In this document: positions 1 to 5,583 of the stretch, piece by piece
Numbering within the stretch: position 1 is the first letter of the stretch
How the letters are laid out: every line of letters begins with the position of its first letter
Source of the DNA: Comamonadaceae bacterium
Lineage (GTDB): Bacteria; Pseudomonadota; Gammaproteobacteria; Burkholderiales; Burkholderiaceae_C
Direction: 5' to 3'
DNA length: 5,583 nucleotides
Assembly: GCA_024642025.1 (NCBI GenBank)
Contig: JAHEBY010000192.1
Coordinates: 1 to 5,583, forward strand
Position numbers and translations under genes: made by a program
Notes under the pieces: model-generated
The model's database searches: none
What the model was told of the DNA's origin: nothing
The model's input: only the letters and a program-made list of their open reading frames with translations

Positions 1-516
1 CGCCAAAAGGCCGGGGTAGCCCTCCAGCGCAACCCGGCGTGGGTCGCCGGGGTGAATTCCCGGCAAGTGAACGCCCGACGCCACAACCCGCGGCACCCCA
101 GCATGCAGCATGTAGGCAACCGGGGGGTTAACCCACTTCATGGAGGGGCTGGAACCGGCGGGCAGGTCCGTAGCGCGATGGGCAAACTTGCGGCCGAGAG
201 GCCTGGCATTGCAAAAGGCAGAAAAGGTGGCGCGAATGTCGGCACGGCTCAAACCGGCGAAGTGCTCCATGCACGCCGCCCAAGTGGTGGGCCAGCCCAG
301 TGTTTGCACCAATTCCCGCGGCAGGCCAAAGGGCAGGTCCATGACGGCGAGCCAGTCGTCATGTGCGCGCAACCAGTCGTCAAAAGCATCCAGAGTCGTC
401 AGACGCTCCAGCCTTGACAGCTGGACCCGCTTGTTTTGCAGGCTCCCAAGTGCGAGAACGATGGGCTTTTTGGTGGTCGGGCTGCTGCTGAAGTCGCAAC
501 CGACCAGCACGGTCAT
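1..516 (-). CDS. DUF429 family protein (predicted RNase H-like fold), 3' end cut by window edge
   Basis: An open frame of 172 codons runs from an ATG at 516 to the left edge without a stop, so the C-terminus is missing. The N-terminus reads VGCDFSSSPTTKKPIVLALG, a typical DUF429 opening, followed by MDLPFGLPRELV (about residues 59-70), GRKFAHRATDLPAGSSPSMKWVNPP (about 108-132, key residues K110, H113, S122, K127) and VHLPGIHPGDPRRVALEGYPG (about 149-169). DUF429 proteins are uncharacterised and are thought to have an RNase H-like fold; D8, D60 and E165 are my candidates for acidic active-site residues, by inference. The start lies 8 bases after the BLUF stop with only a weak AGG upstream (524-526), so translation is probably coupled to the BLUF gene. 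No signal peptide or membrane segment is visible. The family call is from remembered consensus; the role is unknown. Confidence 0.82.
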   Translation of the reverse strand, partial: MTVLVGCDFSSSPTTKKPIVLALGSLQNKRVQLSRLERLTTLDAFDDWLRAHDDWLAVMDLPFGLPRELVQTLGWPTTWAACMEHFAGLSRADIRATFSAFCNARPLGRKFAHRATDLPAGSSPSMKWVNPPVAYMLHAGVPRVVASGVHLPGIHPGDPRRVALEGYPGLLA

Positions 517-524
517 GACAAAGC

Positions 525-947
525 CTAGGCGCGGCCGATGATGGACGCTGTGGCCATCAGCTCTTCCAGCAGCGCAAGCGACACGCGGCCCGACACGGCG
601 TAGGGGTCCAGCTCGGGCTTTTCTGCGTATTTGAGCAATATGGACGTGTTGATCTTGGACATGTTGACTTGCCCCATGGTCCATCCGCCAAAACGCCGCT
701 CGGCAATTTCTTCGTAATGCAACAGCACCACGTCCTTGTGGCGCGCGTCTTTCTGGATGTGCCCATACAACTCGCTCACCGCCATGCGACCGCCCTCGAT
801 CGCCTGAAGGAAGATGCCCCCGCCGTAGCAAAGAATGCCAGTGATGCCGCACGCCGGGTTGGATTGGCGTGATTGCGACAGGATGGCCTCAATCGCCTCG
901 GCGGATTTGTCGATTGCACGGCTTGCGTATAAAAGGCGTACCAGCAT
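525..947 (-). CDS. Stand-alone BLUF-domain blue-light photoreceptor
   Basis: This 140-residue protein is a BLUF (blue light using FAD) domain of about 95 residues plus a short C-terminal tail of about 45. It starts MLVRLLYASRA, the usual first strand. Residues equivalent to the photocycle residues of Synechocystis PixD (Y8, N32, Q50, W91, M93) are all present: Y7, N30, Q48, W89 and M91, with a constant offset of two. The motifs NPACGITGILCY (30-41) and FLQAIEGG (46-53) are family hallmarks. No GGDEF, EAL, HTH or cyclase domain is fused, so it is a short BLUF protein like PixD or BlsA that should signal by binding a partner. It begins 4 bases after the folE stop behind a strong ribosome site and is followed 8 bases later by the DUF429 gene. 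The BLUF call is firm; the partner and output are unknown. Confidence 0.95.
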   Translation of the reverse strand: MLVRLLYASRAIDKSAEAIEAILSQSRQSNPACGITGILCYGGGIFLQAIEGGRMAVSELYGHIQKDARHKDVVLLHYEEIAERRFGGWTMGQVNMSKINTSILLKYAEKPELDPYAVSGRVSLALLEELMATASIIGRA

Positions 948-951
948 GGCG

Positions 952-1677
952 TTACCCTCTTCCGGGAATCAGTGACAGAAACTCTCGGCGCAGGTTGGGG
1001 TCTTTCAGGAACGTACCGCGCATGACGGAGTTGATCATTTTGCTGTCCATGTCTTTCACGCCGCGCCAGGCCATGCAATAGTGGCTGGCTTCCATCACGA
1101 TGGCCAGGCCGTCCGGTTGGGTTTTTTCCTGAATGAGGTCTGCCAGCTGAACCACGGCTTCCTCCTGAATTTGCGGGCGGCCCATGATCCATTCAGCCAG
1201 ACGCGCGTACTTTGAAAGGCCAATTACGTTGGTGTGCTCGTTGGGCAGCACGCCAATCCAGATTTTGCCAATCACCGGGCAAAAATGGTGACTGCAGGCG
1301 CTGCGCACGGTGATGGGGCCGACGATCATGAGCTCGTTGAGGTGCTCGGCGTTGGGAAATTCGGTGATTTCCGGTGCCTTGACAAAACGACCCCTGAAAA
1401 CCTCGTTCACATACATCTTGGCCACGCGGCGCGCCGTGTTGTCGGTGTTGTGATCGCGCTCTGTGTCAATGACCAGGCTGCTCAGCACGCCTTTCATTTT
1501 TTCTTCAACCTCGTCGAGCAGCTTTTCCAGTTCACCGGGCTCAATGAAATCGGCAATGTTGTCATTGGCATTGAAGCGTTTGCGCGAGGCAACCAGACGC
1601 TGGCGTATCTTTACAGACACAGGCGTGCCAATGTCTTCAACAGGTGGTGTCATGGACTTGGGAGTTTTCATTAACAT
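952..1677 (-). CDS. folE: GTP cyclohydrolase I (FolE1 type) with a CSHH motif
   Basis: FolE converts GTP to 7,8-dihydroneopterin triphosphate, the first step of folate (and other pterin) synthesis; known FolE1 enzymes are zinc-dependent cytoplasmic decamers. This one has 241 residues, close to the family's usual 190-250. Expected zinc ligands are C128, H131 and C201 (in SHYCMAWRG); H130 and H199 match the catalytic histidines E. coli H112 and H179, and S155-K156 (GLSK), Q171-E172 (RPQIQE) and R205 match further active-site residues. The Glu of the usual CEHH motif (E. coli E111) is Ser129 here. The C-terminus (KMINSVMRGTF, REFLSLI) resembles the human type more than E. coli. Residues 1-45 are a variable N-terminal extension. 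The start at 1677 is uncertain: no clear ribosome site is seen, and ATGs at 1671 and 1653 are also possible. It is followed within 4 bases by the BLUF gene, with a 91-base gap upstream. Confidence 0.93.
   Translation of the reverse strand: MLMKTPKSMTPPVEDIGTPVSVKIRQRLVASRKRFNANDNIADFIEPGELEKLLDEVEEKMKGVLSSLVIDTERDHNTDNTARRVAKMYVNEVFRGRFVKAPEITEFPNAEHLNELMIVGPITVRSACSHHFCPVIGKIWIGVLPNEHTNVIGLSKYARLAEWIMGRPQIQEEAVVQLADLIQEKTQPDGLAIVMEASHYCMAWRGVKDMDSKMINSVMRGTFLKDPNLRREFLSLIPGRG
955..963 (-). promoter_or_regulatory. Strong ribosome binding site of the BLUF gene, inside the folE end
   Basis: On the minus strand GGAAGAGGG lies 7 bases before the BLUF ATG (947) and overlaps the last codons of folE, whose TAA (954-952) sits between the site and the start. 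This is the clearest Shine-Dalgarno sequence I noted among the gene starts. It supports the start at 947 and suggests that the photoreceptor is translated efficiently on its own as well as by coupling to folE. Confidence 0.7.
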
Positions 1678-1768
1678 GACGGCATGTTACCAGTGATTGA
1701 TTTGTAGGGTTTTTCCATCTTAGCCCCCGCCAGGCATGCGAAAGTAGCTACTATTTTTGTAGCTTTGA
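1678..1768 (-). promoter_or_regulatory. clsB-folE intergenic gap, likely place of a folE promoter
   Basis: This is the only gap over 20 bases between genes in the window and therefore the likeliest place for a promoter driving folE-BLUF-DUF429. Reading on the minus strand it contains the small hairpin described separately, a G-rich run (GGCGGGGGC, about 1723-1731) and then TAAGAT, which matches four of six bases of a sigma-70 -10 box. I see no convincing -35 box at proper spacing, so the promoter is inferred from position rather than read from consensus. CATGCC occurs twice in the gap (about 1681-1686 and 1733-1738), possibly by chance. Confidence 0.35.
1743..1766. repeat. AT-rich hairpin, possibly a dispersed Comamonadaceae intergenic repeat
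   Basis: AGCTAC (1746-1751) pairs with GTAGCT (1759-1764) around a loop of TATTTTT, and AGTAGCTACT (1743-1752) is in itself a perfect palindrome. The element starts three bases after the clsB stop codon. From memory, short GCTACTATTTTT-TAGC type elements are scattered between genes in Rhodoferax, Polaromonas and related genomes, so this may be one copy of such a family; only one copy lies in the window, so repetition cannot be shown here. The stem is only six base pairs with two G-C pairs and lacks a proper following U-run on the minus strand, so it would be a poor intrinsic terminator. Confidence 0.5.
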
Positions 1769-2995
1769 CTAGTATCGCTTGCCGGTCAGAAACAGTGCCA
1801 GCCGCATCAGGCCAAAGGCCACCCGGTCACGCACCCGCATGCGCCAGGGCCGGTTGGCGTAGTCGGCTGGGTCCACACGGCGCCCGTCCTCGGCAATGGC
1901 TCGCTCCAGCCTTGCATGCAGGTCGGCGGCAAACGCAACATCTTCGACCTGAATATTGGCTTCGCGGGCCAAAAGCAGGCTTAACGGGTCCAGGTTGGAC
2001 GAGCCCACCGTGGCCCAGCGGCCGTCAATAACTGCCACTTTGGCGTGCAGAAAGCTGGTGGAGTACTCTGTAATCTCCACACCGGCGGCCAACAGCAGAC
2101 CATATACGGGGCGGGCGGCGTGGTATTGCATGAAATACTCATAGCGGCCCTGCAGCAACAGGCGGACGCGAACCCCCCGTTTGGCGGCATGGATCAGGGC
2201 TTTGCGCAGCTTGGCGCCGGGGAGGAAATAGGCATTGGCAATGATGATTTCCGTGCGGGCTTCGCCAATGGCCTGTCGATAGCTGCGCTCGATACGGGTC
2301 CGATTGCGCAGGTTGTCCCGCAGCACCAATCCCGCACGCGCCCTGGCTTCAGACAGCAGGCCATTTCGCGTAGGCTTCACCTCCGCAGGCAGCGGCGGCT
2401 GGATGCCCACTGCAACGACTTCCTGCACGGACTGCCAGGCCGCATGGAGATCCGTCTGGCGCACCGTGCGCCCCACTTCCATGCGCGCCCAAAAAAGCAC
2501 CAGCGCGTGATGGATATCTTGCACCAGCGGGCCATCGGCGCGCACTGCAAAATCGAATCGGGGCGCCTCCAGCGCGCCGTGGTTGGGGTCGTGCAGGTCG
2601 TCCAGCACATTGATGCCACCACAAAAGGCGTGGCGACCATCGACGACACACAGCTTTCGGTGCAGGCGCCGCCAACGGCTGGGAATCAACAAGCCCAGAC
2701 TACCCAAAGGAGAAAAGATGCGCCACTGCACGCCTGCCGCATCAAAACGTTGAGCCCACTGTGCAGGCAGGTTTGGTGTACCCACGCCGTCCATGACCAA
2801 AAAGACCGCCACACTTCGGGTTGCGGCACGCTCCAGCGCCTCTGCCACTCTGGACCCCGCACCCGACAGGTCAAAAATGTAGGTCTCAAGACGCACCTCC
2901 TGCTTTGCCTCGTCGATGGCCTGCACCAGCGCCGGAAAGAAATCCCGCCCACCCTCAAGAAGGTCCAGATGGTGACCTCCTGAAAGACCGGACAT
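1769..2995 (-). CDS. clsB: Cardiolipin synthase B (phospholipase D family)
   Basis: ClsB makes cardiolipin from phosphatidylglycerol by phosphatidyl transfer (E. coli ClsB also makes phosphatidylglycerol from phosphatidylethanolamine and glycerol) and acts at the inner membrane. The 408 residues match the roughly 413 of E. coli ClsB and show two complete HKD motifs: H112-K114-D119 with GGIN at 126-129, and H317-K319-D324 with GSSNLD at 330-335. The opening HHLDLLEGGRDFFPALVQAI matches the ClsB start region, and there is no N-terminal pair of transmembrane helices as in ClsA, which favours ClsB. The C-terminal segment RVRDRVAFGLMRLALFLTG (387-405) is basic and amphipathic and could touch the membrane. 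The start overlaps the preceding gene's stop by one base (TGATG), with GAGG 9 bases upstream, indicating translational coupling. The ybhN gene that follows clsB in E. coli is not here. Confidence 0.93.
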   Translation of the reverse strand: MSGLSGGHHLDLLEGGRDFFPALVQAIDEAKQEVRLETYIFDLSGAGSRVAEALERAATRSVAVFLVMDGVGTPNLPAQWAQRFDAAGVQWRIFSPLGSLGLLIPSRWRRLHRKLCVVDGRHAFCGGINVLDDLHDPNHGALEAPRFDFAVRADGPLVQDIHHALVLFWARMEVGRTVRQTDLHAAWQSVQEVVAVGIQPPLPAEVKPTRNGLLSEARARAGLVLRDNLRNRTRIERSYRQAIGEARTEIIIANAYFLPGAKLRKALIHAAKRGVRVRLLLQGRYEYFMQYHAARPVYGLLLAAGVEITEYSTSFLHAKVAVIDGRWATVGSSNLDPLSLLLAREANIQVEDVAFAADLHARLERAIAEDGRRVDPADYANRPWRMRVRDRVAFGLMRLALFLTGKRY

Positions 2996-3741
2996 CAGTA
3001 GTCGCCTCGGGATGGAAAGCCAAACTCGGCAATGAGTGGCAGATGATCAGACATCTGCCACCAGATGCGTCCGCGCGGCACATACACGGAGAGTGGCTCC
3101 AGCCCTCGGCCAAATACGTGATCCAGCTGCACCAGCGGCAAACGCGCGGGGAACGTTGGATGGCGGGACTTTTGATATGAGGCAAGTCCCACAGGGGCAA
3201 AGGCCAAGTGCACCATATTGCCCCAATCGTTGAAATCACCGGCAATGACCAGCGGCGCATCAACCGGAATCTCGCGGGAAATAAAGCGCTGCAACTGCGC
3301 GACTTGACGGGCACGACTGGCCTTGATCAAACCCAGGTGCACCACCACGACGTGCACGGATTGGCCCTGCACCAGAACCTCGGCATGCAACAGGCCACGC
3401 TGCTCCAGGCGATGGTCTGACATGTCTTCATGCTGGTGCGTAATCACCGGCCATCGTGACAGCATGGCGTTGCCGTGCTCGCCATGGCGGGTGAATGCGT
3501 TGGTACGGTAAACCGCTTCGTAGCCCTCAGGGGCCAGAAAGTCTGCCTGCGGCATGTCCGGCCAGCGCGTGAAATACTCTTCGTCGCGGCGATGCACCTT
3601 GCGAACCTCCTGCAGGCAAATAATGTCCGCATCAAGCTGCTCCACCGCATGCCCCAGGTTGTGAATCTCCAGACGCCGGTTGGGGCCGAACCCCTGCACA
3701 CCCTTGTGGATGTTGTAAGTTGCGATCTTCAGCGTGGACAT
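2995..3741 (-). CDS. Endonuclease/exonuclease/phosphatase-fold protein, YbhP-like
   Basis: This is a metal-dependent phosphoesterase-fold protein whose substrate is unknown; the superfamily includes DNases, inositol phosphatases and sphingomyelinases. From the ATG at 3741 it has 248 residues, near the 253 of E. coli YbhP. Family motifs appear in order: TYNIHKG (8-14, N10), CLQEV (42-46, metal-binding E45), HGNAMLSRWP (89-98), VHLGL (134-138, H135), GDFNDW (168-173, D169 and N171), QLDHVF (205-210) and SDHLPL (231-236, catalytic H233). I chose 3741 because it gives MSTLKIATYN, the usual family opening, two bases after the nudB stop. The longer frame from 3801 would add 20 unrelated residues and overlap nudB by 58 bases. 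No signal peptide is seen. The one-base overlap with clsB mirrors E. coli ybhP-clsB and suggests a role near phospholipid metabolism, which is inference. Confidence 0.9.
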   Translation of the reverse strand: MSTLKIATYNIHKGVQGFGPNRRLEIHNLGHAVEQLDADIICLQEVRKVHRRDEEYFTRWPDMPQADFLAPEGYEAVYRTNAFTRHGEHGNAMLSRWPVITHQHEDMSDHRLEQRGLLHAEVLVQGQSVHVVVVHLGLIKASRARQVAQLQRFISREIPVDAPLVIAGDFNDWGNMVHLAFAPVGLASYQKSRHPTFPARLPLVQLDHVFGRGLEPLSVYVPRGRIWWQMSDHLPLIAEFGFPSRGDY

Positions 3742-3743
3742 CT

Positions 3744-4229
3744 TCAGCAACGAAAACGTGGCAGCATCAATATGGCCTCTGCATTGGATGGCGAGAAGCA
3801 CCGTTCGGCCGCATCACGATACGGCAGCCACACAAAATCGTTGTGTTCATGGGGATTCAGGGTAACAGGTATGCCGCGAGGCACTTCCAGCCCGAACAGG
3901 TGCTCGGTGTTGCGCGTCACGCCCGCAGCGTAACGATGCCGCCAGCGCGGATAAATGTCGTATGTGTTCTCAAGCTGCCAGTCGTACAAATTTGCCGCCA
4001 GTGGGCTTGAGCGGCCGCAGTCGATGCCCGTTTCCTCACGAATTTCCCGTGAGGCCGTGTCCCTGAAAGTCTCGGCCTGGCTATCCTTGCTGCCGGTTAC
4101 AGACTGCCAGAATTCTACTGATTCAGGGCCCGTATCAGCACGTCGGATCAGCAATACGTCAAGCGCCGCAGTGTGGATAACCACCAGCACAGACTCCGGT
4201 ATTTTGAATGTAGGTGGAGCAGTCTTCAT
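3744..4229 (-). CDS. nudB: Dihydroneopterin triphosphate diphosphatase (Nudix family)
   Basis: NudB removes pyrophosphate from 7,8-dihydroneopterin triphosphate, the product of FolE, giving the monophosphate: the second step of folate synthesis, in the cytoplasm. The 161 residues are a single Nudix domain. FWQSVTGS (40-47) leads into the Nudix box, which ends REIREETGI (61-69) with metal-binding glutamates E62, E65 and E66. RHRYAAGVTRNTEHLF (97-112) closely matches E. coli NudB (RHRYAPGVTRNTE) and makes NudB, rather than a general Nudix hydrolase, the best call. The first half of the box is one residue longer than the standard pattern (G46-x6-E53 instead of G-x5-E). The gene starts 20 bases after the aspS stop, as in E. 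coli where the two are neighbours, behind a weak GGGTG-like site, and ends two bases before the YbhP-like gene. Confidence 0.92.
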   Translation of the reverse strand: MKTAPPTFKIPESVLVVIHTAALDVLLIRRADTGPESVEFWQSVTGSKDSQAETFRDTASREIREETGIDCGRSSPLAANLYDWQLENTYDIYPRWRHRYAAGVTRNTEHLFGLEVPRGIPVTLNPHEHNDFVWLPYRDAAERCFSPSNAEAILMLPRFRC

Positions 4230-4249
4230 GCCGCACCCACGCAGTCAGG

Positions 4250-5583
4250 TCATGCCTGTTTTGGCAAGTCTACGTTGCGCAGTTTGATATGCAGCTCGCG
4301 CAACTGCTTTTCATCGACCATGCTCGGGGCCTGTGTGAGCAAGTCCTGAGCGCGCTGGGTTTTGGGAAACGCAATGACATCGCGGATAGATTCAGCGCCC
4401 GTCATCATCGTCACGATCCGGTCCAGACCAAACGCCAAGCCACCATGCGGCGGAGCGCCATATTGCAAGGCATCCAGCAGGAACCCAAACTTGTTCTGGG
4501 CTTCCTCCGGCGTAATCTTGAGCGCGTCAAAAACCTTTTGTTGCACGTCGGCGCGGTGAATACGAACGGAGCCGCCACCCATTTCCCAACCGTTGAGCAC
4601 CATGTCGTAACCCTTGGAAATGCATTTCTCAGGGGCTGTCACCATCCAGTCCTCATGGCCGTCTTTGGGCGCAGTAAAGGGGTGATGGGTAGCGGTGTAT
4701 CGCTGGGCTTCGTCGTCGAACTCGAACATCGGGAAGTCCACGACCCACATGGGGCGCCAGCCCGCTTCGAACAGGCCATTTTTCTTGCCAAATTCGCTAT
4801 GACCAATTTTGATGCGCAAAGCCCCAACGGCGTCGTTGACAATTTTGATCTTGTCCGCGCCAAAGAAGATGATGTCTCCATCTTGCGCATCGGTGCGCGC
4901 CAGGATTTCGGCAAGTGCTTTGTCGTGAATATTCTTGACGATGGGTGACTGCATGCCATCGCGCCCTTTGGCCCGCTCGTTCACCTTGATATAGGCAAGC
5001 CCTTTGGCCCCATAGATTTTGACAAACTCGGTGTAGGCATCGATCTCGCTGCGCGTCAGCCCGCCAGACTCTTTGGCGCCGCCGGGCACGCGAAGCGCCA
5101 CTACACGACCGTCCTTCATGTTGGCAGCGCCCGAGAAAACCTTGAAGTCCACGTCGACCATCACGTCGGTGACCTCGGTGAACTCCAGTTTCACCCGCAA
5201 GTCGGGCTTGTCTGACCCATATCGCTGCATGGCTTCCGAATACGGCATCACCGGGAAATCACCCAGATCAACATTCATCGTGTTCATGAATACCGTTTTG
5301 ATCATGCCCTGGAACATGTCACGAATTTCTTCCTCGGTCAGGAAGGAAGTCTCGATGTCGATCTGCGTGAACTCCGGTTGCCGGTCGGCCCGCAAGTCCT
5401 CGTCGCGGAAACACTTGGTGATTTGGTAGTAGCGGTCGTACCCAGCAACCATCAGCAGCTGTTTGAATAGCTGGGGGCTTTGCGGTAATGCGAAGAAATG
5501 GCCGTCGTGCACGCGACTGGGCACCAGATAGTCGCGAGCGCCCTCAGGTGTTGACTTGCCCAGCATAGGCGTTTCGATATCAA
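4250..5583 (-). CDS. aspS: Aspartyl-tRNA synthetase, 5' part beyond window edge
   Basis: AspS charges tRNA-Asp with aspartate in the cytoplasm (class IIb synthetase). About 443 C-terminal residues are visible; compared with E. coli the N-terminal anticodon-binding OB-fold domain and motif 1 region (about 160 residues) lie off the right edge. The frame stays open through the edge (DIETP precedes the Met at 5566, which is internal and not a start). Counting from that Met: TPEGARDYLVPSR (6-18), PQSPQLFKQ (28-36), motif 2 CFRDEDLRADRQPEFTQIDIE (52-72), a GAD insertion domain of bacterial AspRS at about 120-260, and motif 3 GLAFGLDRIVTMM (376-388). The protein ends LRNVDLPKQA and TGA. Whether it is discriminating or also charges tRNA-Asn depends mainly on the missing N-terminus. 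It is probably the first visible gene of a run with nudB. Confidence 0.97.
   Translation of the reverse strand, partial: DIETPMLGKSTPEGARDYLVPSRVHDGHFFALPQSPQLFKQLLMVAGYDRYYQITKCFRDEDLRADRQPEFTQIDIETSFLTEEEIRDMFQGMIKTVFMNTMNVDLGDFPVMPYSEAMQRYGSDKPDLRVKLEFTEVTDVMVDVDFKVFSGAANMKDGRVVALRVPGGAKESGGLTRSEIDAYTEFVKIYGAKGLAYIKVNERAKGRDGMQSPIVKNIHDKALAEILARTDAQDGDIIFFGADKIKIVNDAVGALRIKIGHSEFGKKNGLFEAGWRPMWVVDFPMFEFDDEAQRYTATHHPFTAPKDGHEDWMVTAPEKCISKGYDMVLNGWEMGGGSVRIHRADVQQKVFDALKITPEEAQNKFGFLLDALQYGAPPHGGLAFGLDRIVTMMTGAESIRDVIAFPKTQRAQDLLTQAPSMVDEKQLRELHIKLRNVDLPKQA

Noticed and set aside
52..541. Two overlapping plus-strand open frames at the left end
   Set aside because: The minus-strand DUF429 frame here is continuous over 172 codons with conserved motifs, which explains the region; the plus-strand translations show none.
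776..1192. Minus-strand open frame of 138 codons spanning the folE-BLUF junction
   Set aside because: It overlaps the ends of two well-supported genes in another frame, and its proline- and arginine-rich translation looks like an out-of-frame shadow.
1234..1674. Plus-strand open frame of 146 codons opposite folE
   Set aside because: It lies wholly within a clearly conserved folE on the other strand and its translation has no family motif.
1743..1768. Intrinsic terminator after clsB
   Set aside because: The stem has only six base pairs, is AT-rich, and is not followed by a U-run on the minus strand, so it does not meet the usual pattern.
2045..2983. Long open frame of 312 codons on the plus strand, antisense to clsB
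   Set aside because: clsB on the minus strand has both HKD motifs and full family length. The plus-strand translation shows no recognisable domain, and long mirror frames are common in GC-rich genes.
3742..3801. Twenty-residue N-terminal extension of the YbhP-like protein (ATG at 3801)
   Set aside because: The extra residues are unlike the family opening and would overlap nudB by 58 bases. The ATG at 3741 gives the standard start two bases after the nudB stop.
4214..4948. Plus-strand open frame of 244 codons opposite aspS
   Set aside because: It is antisense to the motif 3 half of aspS, its product is unlike any family I know, and it has no supporting context.

Overview
The window is a stretch of bacterial chromosome in which every gene I can support is on the minus strand. 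The proteins look betaproteobacterial, most likely Comamonadaceae (Rhodoferax, Polaromonas or a relative). That placement is an impression from remembered protein style, GC-rich codon use and one short AT-rich hairpin repeat; no database search was made. There is no sign of phage, transposon, CRISPR, tRNA or rRNA.

In transcription order (right to left) the genes are: aspS (aspartyl-tRNA synthetase, its N-terminal part beyond the right edge); nudB (dihydroneopterin triphosphate pyrophosphatase); an endonuclease/exonuclease/phosphatase-fold protein like E. coli YbhP; clsB (cardiolipin synthase B); a 91-base gap with a small hairpin; folE (GTP cyclohydrolase I); a stand-alone BLUF blue-light sensor; and a DUF429 protein cut by the left edge. 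Apart from the clsB-folE gap the genes are separated by 20 bases or fewer, and the YbhP-like stop overlaps the clsB start (TGATG). The layout suggests two transcription units, aspS-nudB-ybhP-like-clsB and folE-BLUF-DUF429, or one with a second internal promoter before folE.

Functionally, FolE and NudB catalyse the first two steps of folate synthesis: GTP to 7,8-dihydroneopterin triphosphate, then removal of pyrophosphate. The YbhP-like/ClsB pair belongs to membrane phospholipid synthesis and matches the E. coli ybhP-clsB arrangement. The aspS-nudB pair is also adjacent in E. coli.

The part most worth a second look is the folE-BLUF-DUF429 end. A photoreceptor with all its key flavin-binding residues sits 4 bases behind a FolE whose usual CEHH zinc/active-site motif reads CSHH. 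This could be a specialised, possibly light-linked pterin branch. The sequence supports the gene arrangement and the residue change directly; the regulatory link is inference.
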